From Variovorax paradoxus (lineage in GTDB: Bacteria; Pseudomonadota; Gammaproteobacteria; Burkholderiales; Burkholderiaceae_C): a stretch of 64,000 nucleotides of DNA. The notes beneath the pieces are model-generated. The model ran no database searches and was not told the origin of the DNA. It was given only the letters and a program-made list of their open reading frames with translations. Each line of letters begins with the position of its first letter. Within the stretch, counting starts at the first letter, position 1. Location: contig NZ_JAGGNU010000024.1 in the NCBI RefSeq assembly GCF_018614915.1, positions 62,001 through 126,000 on the forward strand, read 5' to 3'. A program made the translations under genes and the position numbers. Below, piece by piece: positions 53,732 to 63,047 of this stretch.

Positions 53732-54523
53732 ATGAATCCGTTCCGTTCCCTGCCCACCCTGCTGGCCGCCGCCTGCCTTGCGATGGCGGCTTGCGCGCAT
53801 GCCGACGTGCTCGACGACGTCATGAAGGCGAAGAAGATCCGCATCGCGACCGACTTCTCGATCCCGCCCTCGGGCATGCTCGACAAGGACCTCAAGCCGA
53901 CCGGCTCCGACGTCGAGACCGCCCAGCTGCTCGCCAAGGATTGGGGCCTCGAGCTGGAGTTCGTGCAGACCACCGGCGCGACGCGGATTCCGAACCTGCA
54001 GACCGGCAAGGCCGACATCGTCGTCTCGACCCTTTCCGTGACCCCGGAACGCCAGAAGGTCATCGACTTCTCGAAGCCGTATGCGGCGCTGGTCTCGGTG
54101 ATCGGTGCGCGCAAGGACCTGGCGATCAAGGACTGGCCCGACCTCAAGGGCAAGTCGGTCACCGTCACGCGCGGCACCACGCAGGACACCGAGCTCACGC
54201 AGCTGGCGAAGGACAGGGACTTCAAGGTCGTGCGCTACGACGACGACGCGACCATGGTGACCGCCGGTGTCAGCGGCCAGGCCGACATCGTTTCCACCTC
54301 GGTGACGATCATGAACCAGATCACCGCGAAGAACCCGCAGCGGCCGTTCGAGCAGAAGATCGTGCTGCGCAATCTCGACCTCGCCATCGGCGTCAAGAAG
54401 GGCGAGGAGCGCATGGTCGCCAAGCTCAACGAATGGGTCGCGGCCAATCTCCAGAACGGCAAGCTCAACGCCATCTACAAGAAGTTCCACGGCAGCGACC
54501 TGCCCGCGAACATGCGTCCCTGA
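53732..54523 (+). CDS. Polar amino acid-type ABC transporter binding protein
   Basis: This 263-residue SBP_bac_3 protein has a signal peptide (cleavage after about CAHA) and RIATDFSIPPSGMLDKDLKP, DVETAQLLAKDWGLELEFVQ, GKADIVVSTLSVTPERQKVI and VTRGTTQDTELTQLAK. The arginine in TPERQ and the Asp in the C-lobe are those that bind the amino acid backbone in many relatives. That suggests the ligand retains an alpha-amino acid group even though the neighbouring enzymes act on ribose phosphates. Confidence 0.88.
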   Translation: MNPFRSLPTLLAAACLAMAACAHADVLDDVMKAKKIRIATDFSIPPSGMLDKDLKPTGSDVETAQLLAKDWGLELEFVQTTGATRIPNLQTGKADIVVSTLSVTPERQKVIDFSKPYAALVSVIGARKDLAIKDWPDLKGKSVTVTRGTTQDTELTQLAKDRDFKVVRYDDDATMVTAGVSGQADIVSTSVTIMNQITAKNPQRPFEQKIVLRNLDLAIGVKKGEERMVAKLNEWVAANLQNGKLNAIYKKFHGSDLPANMRP

Positions 54524-54549
54524 ATCATTCACAACCCGAAGAGGAATTC

Positions 54550-54999
54550 ATGCGTCTCGTCATCGGTTCGGACCACGCCGGCTGGGTGCTGAAGAGCACC
54601 GTGGTCGAACACATCAGGAAGCTCGGCCACGAGGTCGTCGATGTCGGCAGCCACGACGACAAGCCGGTCGACTTTCCGGATGTGGCACGCGCGGTGGCCG
54701 CGAAGATCGTCGCCGGCGAGGTCGAGCGCGGCATCATGGTGTGCGGCACCGGTGTCGGCGCATCGATCGCCGCCAACAAGATGAAGGGCATCCGCGCCGC
54801 GGTCTGCCACGACGTGCATTCGGCGCACCAGTCGGTGGAGCACGACGACGTGAACGTCATGTGCATCGGTGCGCAGATCGTCGGGCCCTGGCTGGCCATC
54901 GATCTCGTCAGCTCCTACCTGGATGCGCGCTTCGCGGCCGAGGACGAGGATTTCCGGCGCCGCGTCGAGAAACTCCACCAGATGGACGCCGAGTCTTGA
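54550..54999 (+). CDS. RpiB/LacAB-family sugar-phosphate isomerase
   Basis: This 149-residue protein matches ribose-5-phosphate isomerase B: IGSDHAGWVLK at the N-terminus, the catalytic cysteine in GIMVCGTGVGASIAANK near residue 66, and the phosphate-binding CHDVHSAHQSVEHDDVNVM. Length is normal. It interconverts ribose 5-phosphate and ribulose 5-phosphate, or acts on a related sugar phosphate. The TGA overlaps the TTG start of the kinase gene. RpiB beside an amino-acid-type transporter is unusual. Confidence 0.9.
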   Translation: MRLVIGSDHAGWVLKSTVVEHIRKLGHEVVDVGSHDDKPVDFPDVARAVAAKIVAGEVERGIMVCGTGVGASIAANKMKGIRAAVCHDVHSAHQSVEHDDVNVMCIGAQIVGPWLAIDLVSSYLDARFAAEDEDFRRRVEKLHQMDAES

Positions 55000-55952
55000 A
55001 CCCCGACCACGCCACGCCCGAGGTCGTGGTGTTCGGCAGCCTGAACATGGACCTGGTGCTCCGTGTGCCGCGCGTGCCGGACGCCGGCGAAACCCTGCAG
55101 GCCCGTTCCTTCATGAGCAATCCGGGCGGCAAGGGCGCCAACCAGGCGACGGCGTGCGCGCGGCAGGGGGCCCGTGTCGCCATGGTCGGCCGCGTGGGCA
55201 ACGACGCCTTCGGGCTCGCGCTGAAGGCATCGCTCGAAGCCGACGGAGTGGATGCGCGCCCCGTCGCCACCGATGCGGCAGCGACCGGCGTGGCCCTGAT
55301 CATGGTCGACGACGGGGCGCAGAACCGCATCGTGCTGAATCCCGGCGCGAACGCATCGGTGGGCAGTGAGGACACGCAGCGTTTGCGCCGTGCTCTCGCT
55401 GGCGCGCGCATCCTGTCGCTGCAGCTCGAGGTTCCCATGCCGGCGGTGTGCGAGGCGGCGGCCATCGCGCACGCGGCCGGCTGCACGGTGGTGCTGAACC
55501 CGGCTCCCGCCCAGACGCTGCCCGACGCGCTGTGGGCGCTCGTGGGCATCGTCGTGCTGAACGAGACCGAGGCCGCGATGCTGAGCGGCATGGCGGTCCG
55601 CGACGCATCGAGCGCGGCCCGCGCGGCCGATGCGCTGCGCCGCCGCGGGCCTGCTCAGGTGATCCTGACGATGGGCGGCGACGGCGTCGTGATCGCCGAT
55701 GCCGGGGCTTGCCGCCATTTCCCGGCGCTTGCGGTGCAGGCCGTCGACACCACGGCGGCTGGCGACACCTTCATCGGCACGCTGTGCGCCGCTCTCGCCC
55801 GGGGCGATGCCATCGATGCCGGCATCGCGCTCGGAATCCAGGCCGCCGCGCTCTGCGTGACCCGAGCCGGTGCCCAGGTCTCGATGCCTTGTCGGCAGGA
55901 GCTTCTTGCGCTGCCTGCGGTGCCGCTCCCGAGCGTCGTGCTGCCGCGCTGA
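54996..55952 (+). CDS. Ribokinase-like PfkB-family carbohydrate kinase
   Basis: This 318-residue kinase begins at a TTG overlapping the isomerase stop (TTGA); no better start lies before the first strand. Ribokinase motifs are clear: GSLNMDLVLRVPRVPDAGET, NPGGKGANQATACARQGA near residue 43 and the catalytic DTTAAGDTFIGTL near 250. These support phosphorylation of ribose or a ribosyl derivative. With RpiB it would feed the pentose phosphate pathway. No RbsABC-type ribose importer is present, so the sugar probably enters as part of a compound carried by the preceding transporter. Confidence 0.88.
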   Translation: MNPDHATPEVVVFGSLNMDLVLRVPRVPDAGETLQARSFMSNPGGKGANQATACARQGARVAMVGRVGNDAFGLALKASLEADGVDARPVATDAAATGVALIMVDDGAQNRIVLNPGANASVGSEDTQRLRRALAGARILSLQLEVPMPAVCEAAAIAHAAGCTVVLNPAPAQTLPDALWALVGIVVLNETEAAMLSGMAVRDASSAARAADALRRRGPAQVILTMGGDGVVIADAGACRHFPALAVQAVDTTAAGDTFIGTLCAALARGDAIDAGIALGIQAAALCVTRAGAQVSMPCRQELLALPAVPLPSVVLPR

Positions 55953-55971
55953 GGCCGGGGCTGCGCAGGGC

Positions 55972-56877
55972 TCAGGACGCGGCCGGCGTCGAACGTCCCT
56001 CGATCAGCTTGACCAGCGTGTGCAGCACGCGGTTGACCGGCGTCGGAACGCCGAGCGCCTCGCCGCGGCGCAACACGTGGCCGTTGAGATGATCGATCTC
56101 GCTGCGCTTGCCGCGCGCCAGGTCCTGCGCTGTGGACGAGAACTGGGTCGGCATGGTCGGCGCGATGCGCTGCACCGCAGCCCAGGTGTCGCCGGGCACG
56201 GTCACGCCGCTGGCCTCGGCCACGGCCAGGCACTCCTGCACCACGTCCCGCATCACGGCTTCCACGCCCTCGCCCTGCACCAGGCGGCCGTAGGGCAGCT
56301 GCGAGATCGCCGACAGCGCGTTGTAGGCGCAATTGAGGATCAGCTTGGCCCATAGCGCGCCTGCCACGTTGTCGGAGATCTGGGTCGGCACGCCGGCGTC
56401 GATGAAGAGCTGTGCGACTTCCTCGCTCGCCGCCGAGGGCGCAATCACCAGCTCGCCGCGCCCGTGGTGCTTGACGTGGCCCGGCCCCGCCATTTCGGTG
56501 GCGACGTACACCACCGTGGCCGCGACCTGCTGGTGCAGCATCGCCTGCAGCCGTTCGGCGTTGTCGACGCCGTTCTGCAGCGTGAGCACGAGCGCATCCG
56601 GCATCAGATGCGGGCGCATCTGCGCGGCGGCGCTTTCGGTGTCGGTCGACTTGACGCAGAACAACACCAGCTTGGCGCCCTGCACGGCGTCGACCTCGGT
56701 GCCGGCCTCGACCGGCACGTGCGCCTGGAAGGACTGCGTGTCCAGCAGCAGGCCGTTGCGCCGGATCGCCTCGACGTGCTGCGGCCTCCCGATCAGGCTC
56801 ACCGCATGGCCGGCGCGCGCCAGCATCCCGCCGTAGTAGCAACCCACCGCGCCCGCGCCCATCACTGCGATCTTCAT
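55972..56877 (-). CDS. 2-dehydropantoate 2-reductase-type (ApbA/PanE) oxidoreductase
   Basis: This 301-residue protein has the NADP motif MKIAVMGAGAVGCYYGGMLA, FCVKSTDTESAA near residue 75, LQNGVDNAERL near 100, the catalytic Lys in NVAGALWAKLILNCAYNALS near 170 and the C-terminal RGKRSEIDHLNGHVLRRGEA. Those are ApbA/PanE family features. It may make pantoate for CoA synthesis, but genomes of this type often hold several paralogues with other ketoacid substrates, so the exact role is open. Confidence 0.88.
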   Translation of the reverse strand: MKIAVMGAGAVGCYYGGMLARAGHAVSLIGRPQHVEAIRRNGLLLDTQSFQAHVPVEAGTEVDAVQGAKLVLFCVKSTDTESAAAQMRPHLMPDALVLTLQNGVDNAERLQAMLHQQVAATVVYVATEMAGPGHVKHHGRGELVIAPSAASEEVAQLFIDAGVPTQISDNVAGALWAKLILNCAYNALSAISQLPYGRLVQGEGVEAVMRDVVQECLAVAEASGVTVPGDTWAAVQRIAPTMPTQFSSTAQDLARGKRSEIDHLNGHVLRRGEALGVPTPVNRVLHTLVKLIEGRSTPAAS

Positions 56878-57016
56878 GACCTGCTTTCGAAAACATCCGT
56901 CCTGCATGGTAGTGCCGGCGCGCACATGACCTCCCGGGTCATCGACCCGCGGCCCGGCTGCGGCGAGCATTCGTTCACCCCGCGCCGTTGCGGGTCGTGA
57001 ACAGAAAGGAAACGCC

Positions 57017-57394
57017 ATGAACACCGCCGCACCCGATGCCGCGCGCATCGCCGAACACTACATCGCCGTCTGGAACGAGACCGATGCCGAGCGCCGCCTG
57101 GCGCTGCTCGAAAGCCACTGGAGCGCGGATGCGCGCTACGTCGACCCCCTGATGCAGGGCAGCGGCCGAACGCAGATCAGCGCCCTGATCGGCGGTGTGC
57201 ACCAGCGCTATCCGGGCTTCCGCTTCAGGCAGAAGGGCCAAGCCGATGCACATGGCGAGCACCTGCGCTTCTCGTGGACGCTGGGGCCGAGCGGCGCCGA
57301 AGACCTGATCGAAGGAACCGATTTCGTCCAGCTCGAGGGCGGCAAGCTGCAGTCGGTCACGGGCTTCCTGGACAAGGTGCCGGTCGGCGCCTGA
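57017..57394 (+). CDS. SnoaL/NTF2-like domain protein
   Basis: This 125-residue single-domain protein (IAEHYIAVWNETDAERRLAL, WSADARYVDPLMQGSGR, then FRFRQKGQADAHGEHLRFSW) has the cone-shaped NTF2/SnoaL fold pattern. Function is unknown; relatives include isomerases and small ligand-binding proteins. GAAAGGAAA precedes the ATG. Convergent with modC, with four bases between stops, and divergent from the PanE-like gene. Confidence 0.8.
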   Translation: MNTAAPDAARIAEHYIAVWNETDAERRLALLESHWSADARYVDPLMQGSGRTQISALIGGVHQRYPGFRFRQKGQADAHGEHLRFSWTLGPSGAEDLIEGTDFVQLEGGKLQSVTGFLDKVPVGA

Positions 57395-57398
57395 AGTC

Positions 57399-58472
57399 TT
57401 ACTCGACGATCGCCACGCCCTTGATCTGTGCATGCACGGCCGAGCCCGCGGCAAGCTGCAGCAGCTCGGCCGACTTGCGCGTGATGCGCGCCAGCATGCG
57501 CGTGCCGCCGAGGTCCAGCCCCACCATCACCTGGGCCGGGCCGTCTTCCGCCAGCTCGGCCACCGTCGCGGGCAGGATGTTGAGCACGCTGGTCGCGCCC
57601 TGGTGCTCGAGCGTGAGGCTCACGTCGCGCGCCTGGATGCGCACCCGCACCGGCTGGCCCACGCGCGCGCCGCTGTAGGGCAGGCAGAGCGTACCGCCGG
57701 CGAAAGCGAGCTGCGTCAGGCCGTAGGTCTCGTCGTAGCCCGTCACGACCGCCGCGACCACGGCGGCGGCCGTATCGCCATGCGCCAGCGGCAGATCGAG
57801 CCGGGTCATCAGCTCGGCGGCCGGGCCGCTCGCGACCACGCGTCCCGCATCGAGCAGCACCAGGTGGTCGGCCAGCCGCGCGACCTCGTCGGGCGCATGG
57901 CTGACGTAGATCACCGGAATGTCGAGCTCGGCGTGCAGGCGCTCGAGATAGGGCAGGATCTCGCGCTTGCGCTGCAGGTCCAGCGACGCGAGCGGCTCGT
58001 CCATCAGCAGCAGCTTGGGGCTGGTGGCCAGCGCACGCGCGATGCCCACGCGCTGGCGCTCGCCGCCCGAGAGCGTGTCGGGCCGGCGCGCGAGCAGGTG
58101 GCCGATACCCAGCAGTTCCACCGCCTGCGCCAGCGACACGCGCCGCTCGCCAGGCCTGACCCGCTTCATGCCGTATTCGAGGTTGCGCCGCACGTCGAGG
58201 TGCGCGAACAGGCGCGTCTCCTGGAACACGTAGCCCAGCGGCCGCCGGTGCGGGGCCAGGAACAGCTCGCTGTCCTGCCAGACTTCGCCATTGATCGTCA
58301 CCTGCGCGCCGGGCGCGCGTTGCAAGCCGGCGATAGCGCGCAGGCAGGTGGTCTTGCCGCAGCCCGAGGGACCGAAGAGCGCGCTCACGCCGCGGCCGGG
58401 CAGCTCCAGCGCGACCTGGAGCGAGAAGCCGGGGTGCTCGACCTTCAGTTGCGCTATCACGCCATCGTTCAT
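57399..58472 (-). CDS. modC: Molybdate ABC transporter ATPase ModC
   Basis: This 357-residue ATPase has Walker [17 protein letters not shown] near residue 34, [20 protein letters not shown], signature [16 protein letters not shown], Walker [13 protein letters not shown] and [20 protein letters not shown]-terminal Mop/TOBE-type domain from about residue 285 ([20 protein letters not shown]) is typical of ModC. Overlaps modB by 4 bp. Energises molybdate import. Confidence 0.93.
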   Translation of the reverse strand: MNDGVIAQLKVEHPGFSLQVALELPGRGVSALFGPSGCGKTTCLRAIAGLQRAPGAQVTINGEVWQDSELFLAPHRRPLGYVFQETRLFAHLDVRRNLEYGMKRVRPGERRVSLAQAVELLGIGHLLARRPDTLSGGERQRVGIARALATSPKLLLMDEPLASLDLQRKREILPYLERLHAELDIPVIYVSHAPDEVARLADHLVLLDAGRVVASGPAAELMTRLDLPLAHGDTAAAVVAAVVTGYDETYGLTQLAFAGGTLCLPYSGARVGQPVRVRIQARDVSLTLEHQGATSVLNILPATVAELAEDGPAQVMVGLDLGGTRMLARITRKSAELLQLAAGSAVHAQIKGVAIVE

Positions 58473-59143
58473 CGCCGCTGCCCTGTCGGATTGAGCGCAT
58501 AGAGCGCCAGCAGCACGAGGAACGAGAACGCCACCATGCCCGCTGCCAGCCAATGCGCCTGCGTGTACTCGAGCGCTTCGACATGGTCATAAATCTGCAC
58601 CGACACCACGCGCGTCTTGTCGGGGATGTTGCCGCCGATCATCAGCACCACGCCGAACTCGCCCACCGTGTGGGCAAAGCCCATCACCACCGCGCTGAGG
58701 TAGCCCGGCCGCGCGAGCGGCAGCACCACGCTGAAGAAGGTGTCGAGCGGCGAGGCCCTGAGCGTCGCCGCCGCTTCGAGCGGCTCCTGGCCGATGGCCT
58801 CGAAGGCATTCTGGATCGGCTGCACCACGAAGGGCATCGAATAGACCACCGAGCCGACCACCAGGCCCGCGAAGGTGAAGGGCAGCACGCCCAGCCCGAG
58901 CCACTGGGTGAGCGCGCCGATCGGCCCGTTCGGCCCCATGGCCACGAGGAAATAGAAGCCCAGCACGGTGGGCGGCAGCACCAGCGGCAGCGCCACCAGC
59001 GCGCCGACCGGCCCCTTCCACGCCGAGCGCGTGCGCGCCAGCCACCAGGCGAGCGGCGTGCCCACGAGCAGCAGGATCAGCGTGGTCAGCGCCGCCAGCT
59101 TCAGCGTGAGGACGATGGCGCCAAGATCGGAGGCGGCGGGCAT
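58469..59143 (-). CDS. modB: Molybdate ABC transporter permease ModB
   Basis: This 224-residue permease has [59 protein letters not shown] (EAA loop) and [20 protein letters not shown], all as in ModB. It lies 3 bp after modA and overlaps modC by 4 bp, giving the usual modABC order. Confidence 0.94.
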   Translation of the reverse strand: MPAASDLGAIVLTLKLAALTTLILLLVGTPLAWWLARTRSAWKGPVGALVALPLVLPPTVLGFYFLVAMGPNGPIGALTQWLGLGVLPFTFAGLVVGSVVYSMPFVVQPIQNAFEAIGQEPLEAAATLRASPLDTFFSVVLPLARPGYLSAVVMGFAHTVGEFGVVLMIGGNIPDKTRVVSVQIYDHVEALEYTQAHWLAAGMVAFSFLVLLALYALNPTGQRR

Positions 59144-59146
59144 GGC

Positions 59147-59935
<789 letters not shown>

Positions 59936-59965
59936 CAAGTGTAGGCCGAACGGCACAATCCGCCC

Positions 59966-60727
59966 ATGGCATCACCCCGTTTCGGCGACGCGCTCGGCCA
60001 TGGCATGAGCGACAAGCGCATCGACATCCTGCGCGGCATCGGCCGCAGCGGCAGCATCTCGCAGGCGGCGCGCGAGGCGACGGTGAGCTACAAGGCTGCG
60101 TGGCAGGCGGTCGCCACGCTCACCAATCTGGCCGGCGTGCCGCTGGTGGAGCGGGCGGTGGGCGGTGCGGGCGGCGGCGGCGCCTCTCTCACCGCGCATG
60201 GCGCACAACTGCTCGAATTGGCCGATGCGCTCGATGCGGCGCGCCGCGCCGTGCAATCGCGCGCCGGCGCCGGCGCCGGCATCGCGGCGGCGCGGCTCGC
60301 GATCCGCACCAGCATGCGCAACCAGCTGCCGGCTGTTGTGGGCGCGATCGAATCCACCGGCCGCATCGTGCGCGTGCACATGAAGCTCGGCGCGGCGCAG
60401 CAGCAACAGCAAGCCGTCGCGGCCCGCATCACGCGGGAGAGTGCCGAACTGCTCGGCCTGGCGGAAGGCATGGCCGCCATCGCGCTGTGCAAGGCGACCG
60501 CGGTGCGCGTGGAGCGCGCGGCCACGCAACGCAGGAGCAAGGGCAACCAGCTCGGCGGTGTGGTCGAAAGCGCGGCACGCGGCGAGGACGGCGACGAGAT
60601 CGCGATCGTGCTCGACAGCGGCCTGCAACTCGTCGGCTTCGCGCCGGCCGGCTCGGGGCTGCGGACCCGGCAGCGCGTCGTCGCCGCCATCGACGAGTCT
60701 GCCGTGGTGCTGGCACTGCCGGGCTGA
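59966..60727 (+). CDS. modE: Molybdate-responsive regulator ModE
   Basis: This 253-residue protein has an N-terminal winged HTH (IGRSGSISQAAREATVSYKA, AWQAVATLTNLAGVPLVERA) and two Mop domains, from about residue 115 (RTSMRNQLPAVVGAIESTGR) and from about 190 (QRRSKGNQLGGVVESAARGE), as in classical ModE. It binds molybdate and then represses modABC through the adjacent box. A Gly-rich stretch (GGAGGGGAS) occurs at the end of the HTH wing. Confidence 0.93.
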   Translation: MASPRFGDALGHGMSDKRIDILRGIGRSGSISQAAREATVSYKAAWQAVATLTNLAGVPLVERAVGGAGGGGASLTAHGAQLLELADALDAARRAVQSRAGAGAGIAAARLAIRTSMRNQLPAVVGAIESTGRIVRVHMKLGAAQQQQQAVAARITRESAELLGLAEGMAAIALCKATAVRVERAATQRRSKGNQLGGVVESAARGEDGDEIAIVLDSGLQLVGFAPAGSGLRTRQRVVAAIDESAVVLALPG

Positions 60728-60734
60728 GAACGAC

Positions 60735-61202
60735 TCAGAGTCCCAGGTCGCTCAGGCCCGGGTGGTCGTCCGGACGTCGGCCCAGCGGCCAGAAGAACTT
60801 GCGCTCGCTCTCCTTGATCGGCAGGTCGTTGATGCTCGCGTGGCGATGCGTCATCAGGCCCTCTGCGTTGAACTCCCAGTTCTCGTTGCCGTAGCTGCGA
60901 AACCAGTTGCCGGCGTCGTCGTGCCACTCGTAGGCGAAGCGCACCGCGATGCGCGGGCCGCCGAAAGCCCACAGTTCCTTGATGAGGCGGTAGTCGAGCT
61001 CGCGCGCCCACTTGCGTTCGAGCAGCGCCTGCGCCGCCGCCCGGCCGACCGGGAATTCGGCGCGGTTGCGCCAGCGCGTGTCTTCGCTGTAGGCCAGCGC
61101 GATGCGGGCCGGGTCGCGCGAGTTCCATCCGTCTTCGGCCAGGCGCACCTTCTGGGTCGCGGTTTCGAAAGTGAAGGGAGGCAGGGGCGGGCGTGTTTCC
61201 AT
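60735..61202 (-). CDS. DUF1348 (NTF2-like) protein
   Basis: This 155-residue protein matches DUF1348 across its length: [60 protein letters not shown] and [20 protein letters not shown]. Function is unknown. It is divergent from a TetR gene with two identical operators between them, a pattern often seen for stress or drug-inducible small enzymes. Seven bases separate its stop from modE. Confidence 0.9.
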   Translation of the reverse strand: METRPPLPPFTFETATQKVRLAEDGWNSRDPARIALAYSEDTRWRNRAEFPVGRAAAQALLERKWARELDYRLIKELWAFGGPRIAVRFAYEWHDDAGNWFRSYGNENWEFNAEGLMTHRHASINDLPIKESERKFFWPLGRRPDDHPGLSDLGL

Positions 61203-61235
61203 GGCGGCGAGTTCCTGAAGGGGTGGATGAATGAA

Positions 61236-61253
61236 GTAGACAGACCTGTCTAC
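61236..61253. promoter_or_regulatory. TetR operator 1
   Basis: GTAGACAG-AC-CTGTCTAC, perfect eight-base arms, lies 34 bp from the DUF1348 start. An identical copy is 37 bp to the right (centre to centre). A -35-like TAGACA lies inside it, with TCTAAT (61263-61268) between the two copies as a possible -10 for the TetR gene. Confidence 0.8.
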
Positions 61254-61272
61254 GTGGCCCAGTCTAATGCAC

Positions 61273-61290
61273 GTAGACAGACCTGTCTAC
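61273..61290. promoter_or_regulatory. TetR operator 2
   Basis: Second exact copy of the 18-bp palindrome, ten bases before the TetR ATG. On the minus strand TAGACA here, 17 bp, then TAGACT gives a candidate promoter for the DUF1348 gene, so both divergent promoters would be covered by bound TetR. Confidence 0.8.
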
Positions 61291-61299
61291 AATGGCTTC

Positions 61300-61902
61300 A
61301 TGCCAAGTTCAACCACCCTCGAGCTGAAGGACCGTCCCGCCGGCGAGCGCATCCTGCTGACCGCGCACGACCTGTTCTACCGCGAGGGCATTCGCGCCAC
61401 CGGCATCGACCGCGTGATCGCCGAGTCGGGCGTGACCAAGGTCACCTTCTATCGACACTTCCCGAGCAAGAACGAGCTCATTCGCGCCTTCCTCGCCTAC
61501 CGCCACGAGCGCTGGATGCGCTGGTTCGTCGAGGCGCTGGAGCGCCACGGCGCGAAGCGCGGCAAGGGCATCGATGCGCTGGTGCCGGCGTTGCGCGACT
61601 GGTTCTCGGATGCCGGCTACCGCGGCTGCGCCTTCCTCAACAGCGTGAGCGAGCTTGGCGGCGCCATGCCCGAGGTGGTGGAGATCGCGCGCAGCCACAA
61701 GCGCGAGATGACGGCGGAGATCGAGAAGCTGCTGCCGCCTTCGCGCCAGCGCGCCAGGGACGCGCAGCTCATCGCGCTGGCGGTCGACGGCGCCATCGTT
61801 CACGCGCAGTTCGACGAGACGCCGGAGGCGGCTCTGAAGACGCTGGCGCGGCTCGTGAAGCGCTGTGCCGCTACCTCGATCGGGTTGCGCGAGGCGGGTT
61901 GA
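61300..61902 (+). CDS. TetR-family transcriptional regulator
   Basis: This 200-residue protein has a TetR HTH at about residues 15-62 (ILLTAHDLFYREGIRATGID, AESGVTKVTFYRHFPSKNEL) and a ligand-binding domain similar to TetR_C members with GYRGCAFLNSVSELG. The ATG at 61300 is preferred; 61267 would place the start inside the operator region. It probably represses itself and the divergent DUF1348 gene. Its last 32 bp overlap the 3' end of the next, oppositely oriented gene. Confidence 0.93.
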   Translation: MPSSTTLELKDRPAGERILLTAHDLFYREGIRATGIDRVIAESGVTKVTFYRHFPSKNELIRAFLAYRHERWMRWFVEALERHGAKRGKGIDALVPALRDWFSDAGYRGCAFLNSVSELGGAMPEVVEIARSHKREMTAEIEKLLPPSRQRARDAQLIALAVDGAIVHAQFDETPEAALKTLARLVKRCAATSIGLREAG

Positions 61903-62896
61903 CCTGCGGTCCGGGGCCGACGGCGATCGGCGGCCCTGGATCGTCGCTGCTCCAGGCCGGCGCGGAGCGAACCGGGCTGTTGAAGAGCGGCCCGGGGCCC
62001 GGCGCGATCGGCGGACCCGGATCGTCGCTGCTCCATGCCGGCGTGCGGGCCGAACTGACCAGCGGGCCGGGGCCGGGCGCGATCGGCGGCCCCGGATCGT
62101 CGCGGCCCCATGCGGGCGTGCGGGCCGAACCGGCCAGCGGGCCGGGGCCGGGGACGATCGGCGGCCCCGGGTCGTCGCGGCCCCATGCCGGGGTGCGGGC
62201 CGAACCGGCCAGCGGCCCGGGACCGGGAGCGATCGGCGGCGGCCCTGGGTCGTCGGTCCATGCCGGCGTGCGGGCCTGCCGCGTGGGGGCCGGGGAGGGT
62301 CCGCGCGTGCGCTCCGCGGGCCCCATCGACCGGGTGCGGGCGGCTGCAGGCTCCATCGCCGGTTCTTTGTCCGCCGACGCCTTGGCTTCAAGTGGCGCCG
62401 CCACGACGGGGGTGGCGGGCGCGGCAGGCGCAGGCGCGGAGGCCTGCTTCGGCGCCGGTGACACGGGTGCAGCCGAAGCCTGCGCCGGCCCGGCAGCCGG
62501 CGAGGGGACCGGAGCCGCGGCCTGTTCCGGCGCCGGCTTGGTTTCAGGCGCGGGCACCGCCTGGCTCCAGATCGGTGGCGGCGCCGGCGCGCCGACTTCG
62601 CGCGTGACGTACAGGTACCAGCCGATGAAGGCGATGCTCATGGCGAGCGCCAACAGCCCCAGGCGAAGCCAGAACGCCGGCGTCTCGGCCGGCAGCAGCG
62701 CGAGCGAAGGGTTCCTGGGGCGCGATGGACCGTCCAGGGGCGGGATCGAGTCCTGAAACCCCGGAGACGCCGTCCTCAGCGAGTCGAGTGCCGAAGGGCC
62801 GGTGGGCGTGAAGCCCGGCAGCCGGCCGGCGCAGCCGCTGCAGAACATCGCCTTCTCGCGGTTGGGGGTACCGCAAATCGCACACACGACGGACAT
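61871..62896 (-). CDS. Zinc-ribbon membrane protein with tandem 25-residue Pro/Gly repeats
   Basis: This 341-residue protein has an N-terminal zinc ribbon (CAICGTPN and FCSGCAGRLPGF), one TM helix at about residues 75-95 (LRLGLLALAMSIAFIGWYLY) and an Ala/Pro-rich region to about 205. Five tandem repeats of about 25 residues then run from residue 208 to 333, each of the form ARTPAW--DDPGPPIAPGPG. The ribbon should be cytoplasmic and the repeats periplasmic. I do not recognise the repeat. The frame is strongly supported by the motif-bearing N-terminus, and GC-rich repetition alone does not explain it. Function unknown. Confidence 0.75.
   Translation of the reverse strand: MSVVCAICGTPNREKAMFCSGCAGRLPGFTPTGPSALDSLRTASPGFQDSIPPLDGPSRPRNPSLALLPAETPAFWLRLGLLALAMSIAFIGWYLYVTREVGAPAPPPIWSQAVPAPETKPAPEQAAAPVPSPAAGPAQASAAPVSPAPKQASAPAPAAPATPVVAAPLEAKASADKEPAMEPAAARTRSMGPAERTRGPSPAPTRQARTPAWTDDPGPPPIAPGPGPLAGSARTPAWGRDDPGPPIVPGPGPLAGSARTPAWGRDDPGPPIAPGPGPLVSSARTPAWSSDDPGPPIAPGPGPLFNSPVRSAPAWSSDDPGPPIAVGPGPQVNPPRATRSR
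61898..62275 (-). repeat. Five tandem 75-bp repeats within the zinc-ribbon protein gene
   Basis: Each unit encodes about 25 residues with a conserved core DDPGPPIAPGPGP. Units 2 and 3 differ at only a few residues (GRDDPGPPIVPG versus GRDDPGPPIAPG), suggesting recent duplication or gene conversion; outer units are more diverged. Copy number may vary between strains. Confidence 0.8.
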
Positions 62897-63047
62897 GAAA
62901 CAGACTCCCTGCCAAAGCAAATCAATACCTGCGTACTGTCCACACCAGCGCCCGGCTGTCTGTCAGCCGTGTCCCACGTGGAGCTTCGTGGCGCGCGTGT
63001 CCGACGTGCCGATGCAATGAAGAATAACTATGGCCGCGTACTTTCAG
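62897..63047. other. Intergenic region, no feature recognised
   Basis: This 151-bp gap between the zinc-ribbon gene start and the hydrolase gene stop should contain the promoter for the former on the minus strand. I see no clear promoter, palindrome or terminator. Confidence 0.5.

Noticed and set aside
61898-62275. Possible CRISPR or minisatellite array
   Set aside because: The 75-bp period has no unique spacers and keeps a protein reading frame; it encodes tandem peptide repeats.
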